NCBI GenBank assembly: GCA_022710165.1 | Contig: JAKLHL010000057.1 | Span: 1 to 8,838 of the forward strand | DNA length: 8,838 nucleotides | Source: Bdellovibrionales bacterium | GTDB lineage: Bacteria > Bdellovibrionota > JAFGOL01 | Direction of reading: 5' to 3' | Part shown: positions 1 to 5,481 of the stretch, one piece after another | Layout: each line of letters opens with the position of its first letter | How positions within the stretch are numbered: position 1 is the first letter of the stretch | Notes under the pieces: model-generated | Told to the model about the DNA's origin: nothing | Seen by the model: the letters and a program-made list of their open reading frames with translations, nothing else | Databases searched by the model: none | Translations under genes and position numbers: made by a program

Positions 1-166
1 CAGGCGTAGACCTTTCAGCATCAGTATCCTCTATCCTCAACACAAAGCTTGCGCCCTCGTGCCTTGCATACAGCCAGTTAAAAACGGCTATCCTTGCATT
101 CCCTGGATGAAGTCCTCCCGTGGGCGAAGGTGCGAACCTGACTTTATGTTTTTTATCTGATGACAT
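1..166 (-). CDS. gltX: Glutamyl-tRNA synthetase, N-terminal part (runs off the window)
   Basis: Charges tRNA-Glu (or tRNA-Glu/Gln) with glutamate in the cytoplasm. Only the first 55 residues are present. They include the class I synthetase start RFAPSPTGGLH (residues 10-20), whose HIGH-type nucleotide-binding signature here reads HPGN (20-23), followed by the family hallmark LRIEDTD (43-49) and ERST. The ATG at 166-164 lies two bases after the ispF stop (TAAACATG). A purine-rich AGGGA about 9 nt upstream is a plausible ribosome binding site inside ispF. It is the last visible gene of the carD-ispD-ispF-gltX run. An ispD-ispF-gltX order is also known from Firmicutes, so it is not lineage-specific. 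The KMSKS loop is outside the window, so discriminating from non-discriminating specificity cannot be judged. Confidence 0.95.
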   Translation of the reverse strand, partial: MSSDKKHKVRFAPSPTGGLHPGNARIAVFNWLYARHEGASFVLRIEDTDAERSTP

Positions 167-168
167 GT

Positions 169-654
169 TTAGAGATCCCTTTTTAATGTCGCTGTAGCTA
201 TAACGGCAACTCCCTCATCCCTTCCAATAAAGCCCATCCCTTCGTTTGTTTTTGCTTTCACGTTAACATGCTCTGCGCTGATTTTTAAAGCATCGCTTAT
301 GTTCTTTCTTATTTCTTCAATATACGGCCTTAATTTTATACTCTCCAACATGACCACGGCATCCACAAAGACCACTTCGGCCTTTTCCTTTTTTACCATC
401 TCACACACCTGTTTCATCATGTTAATACTGTTGGCATCCTTCCATTTTGGGTCTGTATCAGGAAAGTAACAGCCGATGTCTGGTTTGCCGAGAGCGCCAA
501 GAACAGCGTCTATAACAGCATGACACAGAGCATCACCGTCAGAATGTGCTTTGGTGCCTATTTCTTTGGACAGCTCAACCCCACCAAGTATAAGTTTTTT
601 TCCTTTCACAAGCCTGTGGCTGTCATAACCTATACCGCAGATATTAACGGACAT
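169..654 (-). CDS. ispF: 2-C-methyl-D-erythritol 2,4-cyclodiphosphate synthase
   Basis: Cyclises CDP-methylerythritol 2-phosphate to MEcPP, releasing CMP, in the MEP route to isopentenyl diphosphate. At 161 residues it has the normal length. The metal ligands are visible as D11-x-H13 in GIGYDSHRL and H45 in the HSDGDALCHAVIDA block (37-50). The CDP-contacting segment KAKTNEGMGFIGRDEG (133-148) includes E138, the equivalent of the conserved active-site Glu. The family works as a homotrimer with zinc in active sites between subunits. The start ATG is separated from the ispD stop by one base, with GGAG about 9 nt upstream inside ispD, so the two MEP genes are probably translated together. It lies next to ispD as in many bacteria, but the two are not fused here. 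Confidence 0.97.
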   Translation of the reverse strand: MSVNICGIGYDSHRLVKGKKLILGGVELSKEIGTKAHSDGDALCHAVIDAVLGALGKPDIGCYFPDTDPKWKDANSINMMKQVCEMVKKEKAEVVFVDAVVMLESIKLRPYIEEIRKNISDALKISAEHVNVKAKTNEGMGFIGRDEGVAVIATATLKRDL

Positions 655-655
655 C

Positions 656-1333
656 CTAAAAGTCTCCTTTTTTACCTATTTGTTCTACGTCCTCCAAATA
701 GGTGACTTTTATATTGGACTTTTCTCCCTCTATGCAGTGGACCTCGTGGCCTAGATATTCAAGAAGATACGCATCGTCGGTAGCCAAGGTGTCCTTAGGG
801 AAGCTATTATAGCACTCATACAAAAGTTTAAAATCAAAGATCTGGGGTGTCTGTACTCTAAAGATGACGTTCCTGTCCAAGGTCCTGACCACAACACTGC
901 CATTCAATTCCTTTAGTGTATCCTCGCTCTTAAGCACCGGTATAACAGCTTTATGTTCCATGGAAGTTTTATATAGTTTACTCACCAAGTTGCTTGAACA
1001 AAAAGGTCTTGCAGCATCGTGAATAAATACGACCTTGCAGTTCTTTGCGTTGGAATTTATCCAATCCAAAGCATTTGACACCGAATCCTGTCGTCTCTCG
1101 CCGCCTTCGATCACAGACATACACTTGTTGTACCCTGATGTAATTTCCTTGGTCTTGTGAACGAGATCTTTTCGAGCCACAACAACAAAACCATCAATAT
1201 AAGACTGCTCCTGGAACAAATCCATGCTGTATAAAAGCATGGGCTTACCATTAAGCTCGAAGAACTGTTTCGGGCTTGTCCCTTTATTGAACCTTGTACC
1301 TGAGCCGGCTGACAATATTAAAGCAATGTTCAT
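656..1333 (-). CDS. ispD: 2-C-methyl-D-erythritol 4-phosphate cytidylyltransferase
   Basis: Transfers CMP from CTP to methylerythritol 4-phosphate, the third step of the MEP pathway. The 225-residue length is typical. Visible motifs are the CTP-binding loop LSAGSGTRF (7-15, with R14) and SPKQF (20-24, K22), the GGERRQDSV block (77-85), the metal-binding HDAARP (105-110), TPQIF (162-166), the TDDAYLLEYLG helix start (185-195) and NIKVTYLED (207-215) with the substrate-contacting K209. These follow the order of the E. coli enzyme. The ATG lies two bases after the carD stop (TGATCATG). No good Shine-Dalgarno sequence is visible, so translation may depend on reinitiation after carD. The next gene in the pathway, ispF, follows after one base. 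Confidence 0.97.
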   Translation of the reverse strand: MNIALILSAGSGTRFNKGTSPKQFFELNGKPMLLYSMDLFQEQSYIDGFVVVARKDLVHKTKEITSGYNKCMSVIEGGERRQDSVSNALDWINSNAKNCKVVFIHDAARPFCSSNLVSKLYKTSMEHKAVIPVLKSEDTLKELNGSVVVRTLDRNVIFRVQTPQIFDFKLLYECYNSFPKDTLATDDAYLLEYLGHEVHCIEGEKSNIKVTYLEDVEQIGKKGDF

Positions 1334-1335
1334 GA

Positions 1336-2070
1336 TCAGACTTCAGTGAATATCTTCTGTATCTCTGCATCGACCTTCTTTTCATTAGAACCTTTCGCTA
1401 GGGCGAGTTCTTTCACCAACAAGGTCCTGGCTGTATCGAGCATTTTCCTCTCACCAAAAGAAAGGTCTTTTTCGGTTTTAAGGACCATCAGGTCCCTTAG
1501 GACCTCTGCTATCTCGAACACTGATCCAGACTTTATCTTTTCCATATACTCTCTATATCGCCTATTCCATGTTGCACCTGTAACCGAACGTTTTTTCTGT
1601 TTAAGGACATCATAGACATCCTTTACCTTTGATGGTTTGACCACCTGTCTTAAACCAACGCTTGCAATGTTCTTTGTTGGGATGAAAACGTTCATTCCAG
1701 TATCAGTTACATTAAGGACAAGGAACTCTATCTTCTCGCCCATGATATGTTTTTCTTCTACAGCCTCTATCCTGCCAACCCCGTGTGCAGGGTAAACAGC
1801 ATAGTCCCCTATATTAAAAGGGATATCTATTTTCACTGGCTTAGGCTGCTGGACCTTTTTTACTTCCTTGTGTTCGACCTTCTTTTCTTTTATTGGTTTA
1901 GCCTTGGCTTTAGGCGCAGCTTTTGGCTTAGCCTTTGTTTTGGCCTTTACCTTAACTTTGCTTTTTGGCTTGGAAGGCTTTTTGGCCTTTGCAGATTTAG
2001 CTGTCTTTTTCATTTTTGAAGAACCTTTAGATTTATTTGTTTTTATTAGCTTTTTCATATTTTTTGACAA
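1336..2070 (-). CDS. CarD/CdnL-family RNA polymerase-binding regulator with basic N-terminal tail
   Basis: CarD/CdnL proteins bind the RNA polymerase beta subunit and stabilise open promoter complexes, commonly at rRNA and growth genes. Residues 84-142 form the Tudor-like polymerase-interacting domain (FNIGDYAVYPAHGVGRI at its start). Residues 150-244 form the helical DNA-contacting domain, with ATWNRRYREYMEKIKSG (167-182) carrying the conserved Trp (W168) that wedges at the upstream edge of the transcription bubble in mycobacterial CarD. The first 80 residues are a Lys/Ala/Pro-rich, probably disordered tail with AKPKAAPKAKAKP-type repeats, resembling histone H1 tails. The TTG at 2070 is the longest start. 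An in-frame TAG at 2085-2083 rules out anything longer. The ATG at 2058 (residue 5) is at least as likely, since neither start has a clear ribosome binding site. It heads the operon with ispD, ispF and gltX. Confidence 0.93.
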   Translation of the reverse strand: MSKNMKKLIKTNKSKGSSKMKKTAKSAKAKKPSKPKSKVKVKAKTKAKPKAAPKAKAKPIKEKKVEHKEVKKVQQPKPVKIDIPFNIGDYAVYPAHGVGRIEAVEEKHIMGEKIEFLVLNVTDTGMNVFIPTKNIASVGLRQVVKPSKVKDVYDVLKQKKRSVTGATWNRRYREYMEKIKSGSVFEIAEVLRDLMVLKTEKDLSFGERKMLDTARTLLVKELALAKGSNEKKVDAEIQKIFTEV

Positions 2071-2079
2071 TCGGCCGGC

Positions 2080-2108
2080 ATACTAACATAAAAGCCCCCC
2101 TAAGTCAA
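2080..2108 (-). promoter_or_regulatory. Candidate sigma-70 promoter for the carD operon (extended -10)
   Basis: Read on the minus strand, TTGACT (2108-2103, five of six matches to the -35 consensus) is followed by a 17-nt spacer and TAGTAT (2085-2080, four of six to the -10). A TGT just upstream of the hexamer gives an extended -10 element. The start of transcription would fall near 2073-2071. That leaves only 1-3 nt before the TTG start at 2070, or about 14 nt before the ATG at 2058. The carD message would thus be leaderless or have a very short leader, matching the absence of a Shine-Dalgarno sequence. Spacing and matches are seen directly; promoter activity is inferred. Confidence 0.5.
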
Positions 2109-2111
2109 ACC

Positions 2112-2167
2112 ACTGAAAAACAACAAATATCTGGGTTTTGACGTATAGATTTTAGTTGTTTTTCGGT
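2112..2167. repeat. Imperfect inverted repeat in the carD / exported-protein intergenic region
   Basis: ACTGAAAAACAAC (2112-2124) is matched by GTTGTTTTTCGGT (2155-2167) on the opposite strand. The inner 10 bp are a perfect dyad, followed by one T:G position and two more pairs, around a 30-nt centre. The left arm begins just upstream of the carD -35 box and the right arm overlaps the candidate -35 for the plus-strand gene. It could be an operator for a factor binding two sites, or a chance product of A/T tracts. It is not a terminator-like hairpin, because the loop is long and the stem AT-rich. Confidence 0.4.
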
Positions 2168-2185
2168 TTTCGTTTGTGCTATGCT
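2156..2185 (+). promoter_or_regulatory. Weak candidate promoter for the exported-protein gene
   Basis: TTGTTT (2156-2161, three of six to the -35) and TATGCT (2180-2185, four of six to the -10) are 18 nt apart. TGC precedes the -10, giving an extended -10 element. Transcription would start near 2192, with a leader of about 25 nt that contains AGGTG (2205-2209), 8 nt before the ATG at 2218. The elements overlap the right arm of the inverted repeat. This is a pattern match only. Confidence 0.3.
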
Positions 2186-2217
2186 TTAAAAAAATGACGT
2201 TCATAGGTGTATAAAAA

Positions 2218-3537
2218 ATGATCAAAAAAGCAGCTAAAGTCTTGTCCATAATGGTTTTCGCGGGTGTCTTATTAATAGGCAAAAATGCTTCTGCGGAAGA
2301 TAAATACTATCTTGGCTTACTAATACAAGAAGAAAGCAAAGAACCAACATTACTAGAAACAGACCCCATGCTTAAGCATGAGATAATGTATGATAAATAC
2401 AAAAAAACGCACAAGATACCAGAAAATGAAAATGTAGTCGTACTTTGGGGCGGGGAAATAAAGAAAACAGATGGTAAATATGCTGTTTTTAATGAGACAT
2501 CAAGTTTTGCAAAAGAGAAACACAAAGAAACCGCAAGTATCAAAAATATAGAAAAATACATGCATGAAAAAAATCCTGAAGATCTGGCTGAAGGTGTTAA
2601 GTTCCTAAGTTTTGATGAAAGCGCCCCCCACCTACATGAATCATTGGAAAAACTGGCCGATCTAAGACATGAAATACCGAACAGGATAGGTGTAATATTC
2701 TACTGTGTAGAGACTGGCCCAGAGGTTATTGCTAGATATGATGAGGTGGGAAAACATCTTTTAGCCGAACTGCCAAAAGCAATAGACGCGACTCTTAACA
2801 ATCTGAACTACATAAAAGAATACAGTCTAACCAAACACCCAAGCTTAGAGGCTGCAATAGGATATCTGACAGAATTAAAAGTCCTAGTTGCAAACAACTC
2901 TTCACTGGTTGAATTCAGGGACAGAAAATTAAAGAGCATGGAAGCTGTCTTTAGAGAGCTTCAACATCTTGACTATATAGAGATATCAGAAGTTGCATCA
3001 ACAGTCTCGGTGCAAGATAGCGCAACAAAAGAAACAAGCGAAACCAAAATACCATTGGTCATCAATAGGGTGCTTGATACTCAGCAACAGGAACTCATAA
3101 CAGAAGATCAGATAATAAATACACTTAAAGTGTACACCGGCAGAAAGGACCTTAACACTGTAGAAGAGCTCCTTGACGTACTGTACGGACAGATAGCTCC
3201 AAAACTCTTTTTAGAACAAAAAGACGTTAACCTTTTCTTCCAGGAAGGTCTTTATGACTATATGGAAAACAACATAGACAAGGGCGACAACAGGTCCATG
3301 CTCCTGATAATCGGCGCAAAGATGTGGAGCGCAGGGAAAGGTTCTTTCGTATATCTAGGAAGGGACGACTTAATAAAGATTTATAATACGTACGCCGAGA
3401 CAGAGAGCCTCGTCTTAAGCGGTGTTATAAATGACCCATACAAAGCTAAAGTGCTCGACAAGCCTTACGGCATTCCTGTACCTAAAGAAGTTTATTACCT
3501 TAGAAATATTGGAAGGTCTGTGTTCATAAAGAATTGA
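2218..3537 (+). CDS. Exported protein of unknown family
   Basis: I do not recognise this 439-residue protein. It opens with a clear signal peptide: positive MIKKAAK (1-7), a hydrophobic stretch (8-20) and a KNASA-ED cleavage site after A26 (A-x-A at 24-26), with no lipobox Cys. The mature protein is probably periplasmic or secreted. It has no further obvious membrane segment and is rich in Lys, Glu and Leu. Residues 100-260 look mostly helical. A polar Ser/Thr/Lys/Glu stretch at 262-277 may be a linker before a second region (280-439) containing WSAGKGSFVYLGRDD (370-384). There is a single Cys, at 163. No catalytic motif stands out. AGGTG 8 nt before the ATG supports the start. The gene is monocistronic, divergent from carD and convergent with tRNA-Ala, which its stop codon touches. 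Confidence 0.85.
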   Translation: MIKKAAKVLSIMVFAGVLLIGKNASAEDKYYLGLLIQEESKEPTLLETDPMLKHEIMYDKYKKTHKIPENENVVVLWGGEIKKTDGKYAVFNETSSFAKEKHKETASIKNIEKYMHEKNPEDLAEGVKFLSFDESAPHLHESLEKLADLRHEIPNRIGVIFYCVETGPEVIARYDEVGKHLLAELPKAIDATLNNLNYIKEYSLTKHPSLEAAIGYLTELKVLVANNSSLVEFRDRKLKSMEAVFRELQHLDYIEISEVASTVSVQDSATKETSETKIPLVINRVLDTQQQELITEDQIINTLKVYTGRKDLNTVEELLDVLYGQIAPKLFLEQKDVNLFFQEGLYDYMENNIDKGDNRSMLLIIGAKMWSAGKGSFVYLGRDDLIKIYNTYAETESLVLSGVINDPYKAKVLDKPYGIPVPKEVYYLRNIGRSVFIKN

Positions 3538-3614
3538 TGGTGGAGGTGAGGGGACTCGAACCCCTGGCCTTCTGAGTGCAAATCAGAAGCTCTTCCAAAC
3601 TGAGCTACACCCCC
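3538..3614 (-). tRNA. tRNA-Ala (anticodon UGC), CCA encoded
   Basis: The minus strand folds into a full cloverleaf: acceptor GGGGGTG/CACCTCC, D stem GCTC/GAGC with GG in the loop, anticodon stem TCTGA/TCAGA with loop TTTGCAC (anticodon TGC), variable AGGCC, and T stem AGGGG/CCCCT with loop TTCGAGT. The acceptor third pair is G-T (G3:U70), the main alanine identity element, and the discriminator base is A73. The 3' CCA is encoded at 3540-3538. Its last base is directly next to the TGA stop (3535-3537) of the convergent exported-protein gene, so no spacer or terminator separates them. It lies downstream of the amidase gene on the same strand. A possible promoter in the 65-nt gap is weak (TTGCAA and TATAGA, only 15 nt apart), so read-through from the amidase gene is possible. 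Confidence 0.97.
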
Positions 3615-3679
3615 ACTCAAGTAGGAAAGCATCATTGCTTCTATATGGTCTAAAAGATTTTTGCAAGAACTTTTATCTG

Positions 3680-4420
3680 TTACTTTTTTCTATCGCTAAG
3701 GAAGGGATATTCCCTTCTTACTTTTGCGACCTCTCCCTTGGATATATCAACCACGAAAAGACCTTCTTTATCCCTGCAATTTAAAAGCTCCTCCCCAAAA
3801 GGGCCATGAACAGCAGAATCTCCAGAATACTCAAGCTTGGCGCCAACGCCGATCCTATTAACCCCTATAAAATAGCTCTGGTTCTCTATGGCCCTTGCTT
3901 TCAAAAGGGTCTTCCAGTGTTCACTCCTGGTCTTTGGCCAACTGGCTATGACAAAAAACACATCCACAGCAACTGCATGGTCCCAAAACTGATAAGAGAA
4001 CCTAAGGTCATAGCAAATAGACGGCAGCACCCTGAGGCCCATTATTTCGAAGACCTCGGTCCTATCGCCAGGTTTATAGTGAGATGTCTCGTCGCCATAA
4101 CCAAAAAGATGAACTTTAGAATATTTATTTATCAAAGTACCATCAGGGGATACGGTCAAAACAACGTTCCTGTCATCCATGACACCGCCAAAACTGACAT
4201 AAGCACTTTGATCTTTGGCTATTGAGTTAAAGAACTTGATATCCTCAACATCCAATTCAGTCTTTTTGGTATCCATGGAAAATCCGGTCAGCGTCATTTC
4301 GGGGAATATGATCCAGTCCATTTTTGATCTTTTGTTGCTATCAAGGATAGAGAGTATCCTTTTTTTACTGGAGGCTTTATCCTCCCAAGAGATATCATAC
4401 TGAAATAGGCCTACTTTCAT
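3680..4420 (-). CDS. Carbon-nitrogen hydrolase, YafV-like omega-amidase (nitrilase superfamily)
   Basis: Probably hydrolyses alpha-ketoglutaramate or alpha-ketosuccinamate to the keto acid and ammonia, a clean-up step after glutamine or asparagine transamination. The 246-residue length suits the single-domain family. The catalytic Glu-Lys-Cys triad is visible as E41 in IIFPEMTLTGF, K102 in NKYSKVHLF and C136 in SICYDLRF. The second conserved Glu is E111 in GDETSHYKPGD. ASWPKTRSEHWKTLLKARAIENQSY (159-183) and the GDSAVHGPFGE segment (200-210) are very like E. coli YafV, which points to omega-amidase rather than an aliphatic nitrilase or N-carbamoyl hydrolase. GGAGG 6 nt before the ATG fixes the start. 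It is transcribed away from the lipid kinase gene and is followed by tRNA-Ala. The exact substrate is inferred from family resemblance. Confidence 0.9.
   Translation of the reverse strand: MKVGLFQYDISWEDKASSKKRILSILDSNKRSKMDWIIFPEMTLTGFSMDTKKTELDVEDIKFFNSIAKDQSAYVSFGGVMDDRNVVLTVSPDGTLINKYSKVHLFGYGDETSHYKPGDRTEVFEIMGLRVLPSICYDLRFSYQFWDHAVAVDVFFVIASWPKTRSEHWKTLLKARAIENQSYFIGVNRIGVGAKLEYSGDSAVHGPFGEELLNCRDKEGLFVVDISKGEVAKVRREYPFLSDRKK
3699..3728 (+). terminator. Possible plus-strand terminator inside the 3' end of the amidase gene
   Basis: GAAGGGA (3701-3707), a TAT loop and TCCCTTC (3711-3717) form a perfect 7-bp stem, extended by a G-T and an A-T pair (3699/3719). On the plus strand it is followed by a T-rich stretch (TTACTTTT). 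It could stop plus-strand transcripts that run past the exported-protein gene and through the antisense strand of tRNA-Ala. The same bases encode REYPFL in the amidase, so the hairpin may be a coding coincidence. Confidence 0.25.
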
Positions 4421-4463
4421 CCATAACCTCCAACAAGGACCACTCTATAATCACAAAACATTA

Positions 4464-4493
4464 TTGTAAATAATTTGTTCATTCAGCGATAAC
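4464..4493 (+). promoter_or_regulatory. Candidate promoter for the lipid kinase operon
   Basis: TTGTAA (4464-4469, four of six matches) and GATAAC (4488-4493, four of six) are separated by 18 nt. The start of transcription would fall near 4500, about 13 nt before the ATG at 4513. This lies in the 92-nt divergent gap between the amidase and lipid kinase genes. On the opposite strand a TTTACA and a TATAGA, 15 nt apart, are a still weaker candidate for the amidase gene. The small dyad TTATT-GTA-AATAA (4461-4473) overlaps the -35. These are pattern matches only. Confidence 0.27.
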
Positions 4494-4512
4494 ATGATAA
4501 ACAAGTCCTGCT

Positions 4513-5481
4513 ATGAAATTAAACTATCCCGTTGGGCTCATATCCAACGCCAACGCAAAAAAGATAAGAAAGACCCTTATAGACTCAAAGGAGCTCCACA
4601 AGCTCCTCGGGGGAAACAAGTACTGTCTGCTTCGCGACACATATAGCCTTGAGGAGCTAAAAGAGACACTTGCAGAGTTCAGGGATAAGAACATTCAAGT
4701 GATCCTCTCTAATGGCGGAGATGGCACACATCAAAAGCTTATAAGCACTTTGATATATAACTTCAGTGATTACAGCCCCTACATAATACCTTTGAAAAGC
4801 GGGACCATGAACATGCTACCAAAAAATCTTGGTCTAGATATGTCGCCGCATAAGGCAGTAAAGTGGGTTAAAGCCGTCATAGAGAACAAGGTCACTCCGG
4901 TAGTGACCAAAAAGAACGTGTTAGAGGTAAGGTCTGACGTCTTGAGACGCAAAAAGTATGGATTTGTGTTCCTGGCTGGCTGTGGATATAGATTATTGAA
5001 CCTCTACTATTCATATCCTGAGGGCGGCAAAAGAGCCGCTGCAAAGGCTATAGTGTCATCAATGGGATCCTGGCTGACCAAGGACCCTTTGGCAAGGTCC
5101 ATCTACACCTACACACCCTCAAAGACCTTAATAGACTCGAACGAATATCATTTCCCGTACCTCATAACCCTTGCATCTACACTTGAAAGACTTGTACTTG
5201 GATTTTCCCCGTTCGCACTAAAGAGCGACAAGGATGGCTTCTTCTTCATGATAGACGGTGAACCAATGAAAAAGAACTACAGGTTCACAAAGTTCTTTAA
5301 GCCATTCCATCATGACGAATGGAAACCAAGAAGACTTGTAAGCAGGGGGAAAGCCCTGCATCTTGAAGTAGAGGATGGTTTCAGCATAGACGGTGAGATA
5401 ATTAATTTTGAGGGAAAGGCTAAGCTCGAGGTAGGTCTTGGTCCTAGTATCAATTTCATAACTCCCGGTGTAAAAAAATGA
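4513..5481 (+). CDS. Diacylglycerol kinase-like lipid kinase (DAGK catalytic domain)
   Basis: Probably phosphorylates a lipid hydroxyl (diacylglycerol, sphingoid base or similar) using ATP at the inner membrane face. The fold resembles YegS/DgkB: a nucleotide-binding half with GGDGT (68-72) and the second phosphate-binding loop LKSGTMNMLPKNLGL (95-109), then a beta-rich lipid-binding half. SIDGEII (291-297) near the C-terminus provides the catalytic-base Asp (D293) expected for DgkB-type enzymes. A second DGE at 248-250 is probably not the catalytic one. Length (322) is normal. Oddities: the usual N-terminal NPxSG motif reads SNANAKK, and the Glu often found after GGDGT is replaced (HQKL). 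No strong ribosome binding site is visible before the ATG. Its stop overlaps the next start (ATGA), so the genes are translationally coupled. The lipid substrate cannot be read from the sequence. Confidence 0.87.
   Translation: MKLNYPVGLISNANAKKIRKTLIDSKELHKLLGGNKYCLLRDTYSLEELKETLAEFRDKNIQVILSNGGDGTHQKLISTLIYNFSDYSPYIIPLKSGTMNMLPKNLGLDMSPHKAVKWVKAVIENKVTPVVTKKNVLEVRSDVLRRKKYGFVFLAGCGYRLLNLYYSYPEGGKRAAAKAIVSSMGSWLTKDPLARSIYTYTPSKTLIDSNEYHFPYLITLASTLERLVLGFSPFALKSDKDGFFFMIDGEPMKKNYRFTKFFKPFHHDEWKPRRLVSRGKALHLEVEDGFSIDGEIINFEGKAKLEVGLGPSINFITPGVKK

Noticed and set aside
1490..1505. Palindrome AGGTCC-CTTA-GGACCT.
   Set aside because: It lies inside the conserved helical domain of carD (around EVLRDLMVL) and is explained by coding; no regulatory role is supported.
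1900..2040. Low-complexity repeats of GGCTTTNGG type that might be a minisatellite or CRISPR-like array.
   Set aside because: Units are irregular, have no unique spacers, and are simply codons for the Lys/Ala/Pro tail of the CarD protein.
2055..2081. A nine-codon minus-strand frame (MPADCQKI, stop) overlapping the carD ATG as ATGA, like a leader peptide.
   Set aside because: Its start codon lies within the predicted -10 box, so it would not be transcribed from the likely promoter, and it has no ribosome binding site.
1747..2086. Two plus-strand open frames rich in Phe and Leu opposite the carD N-terminus.
   Set aside because: They are the reverse complement of the Lys/Ala-rich carD tail (AAR and GCN codons read as TTY and NGC). 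The carD domain on the other strand is unmistakable.
3626..3640. Small hairpin AAGCA-TCAT-TGCTT in the gap before tRNA-Ala.
   Set aside because: The stem has only five pairs with no T tract, too weak to call a terminator or structured RNA.
3806..4225. A 139-codon plus-strand frame opposite the amidase gene.
   Set aside because: The minus strand encodes a complete nitrilase-superfamily protein with all catalytic residues. The plus frame shows no motif or ribosome binding site.
4599..4614. Repeated GAGCTCC/AAGCTCC resembling a small hairpin in the lipid kinase gene.
   Set aside because: It is a coding-sequence coincidence at a poorly conserved position, with no T tract and no second copy nearby.
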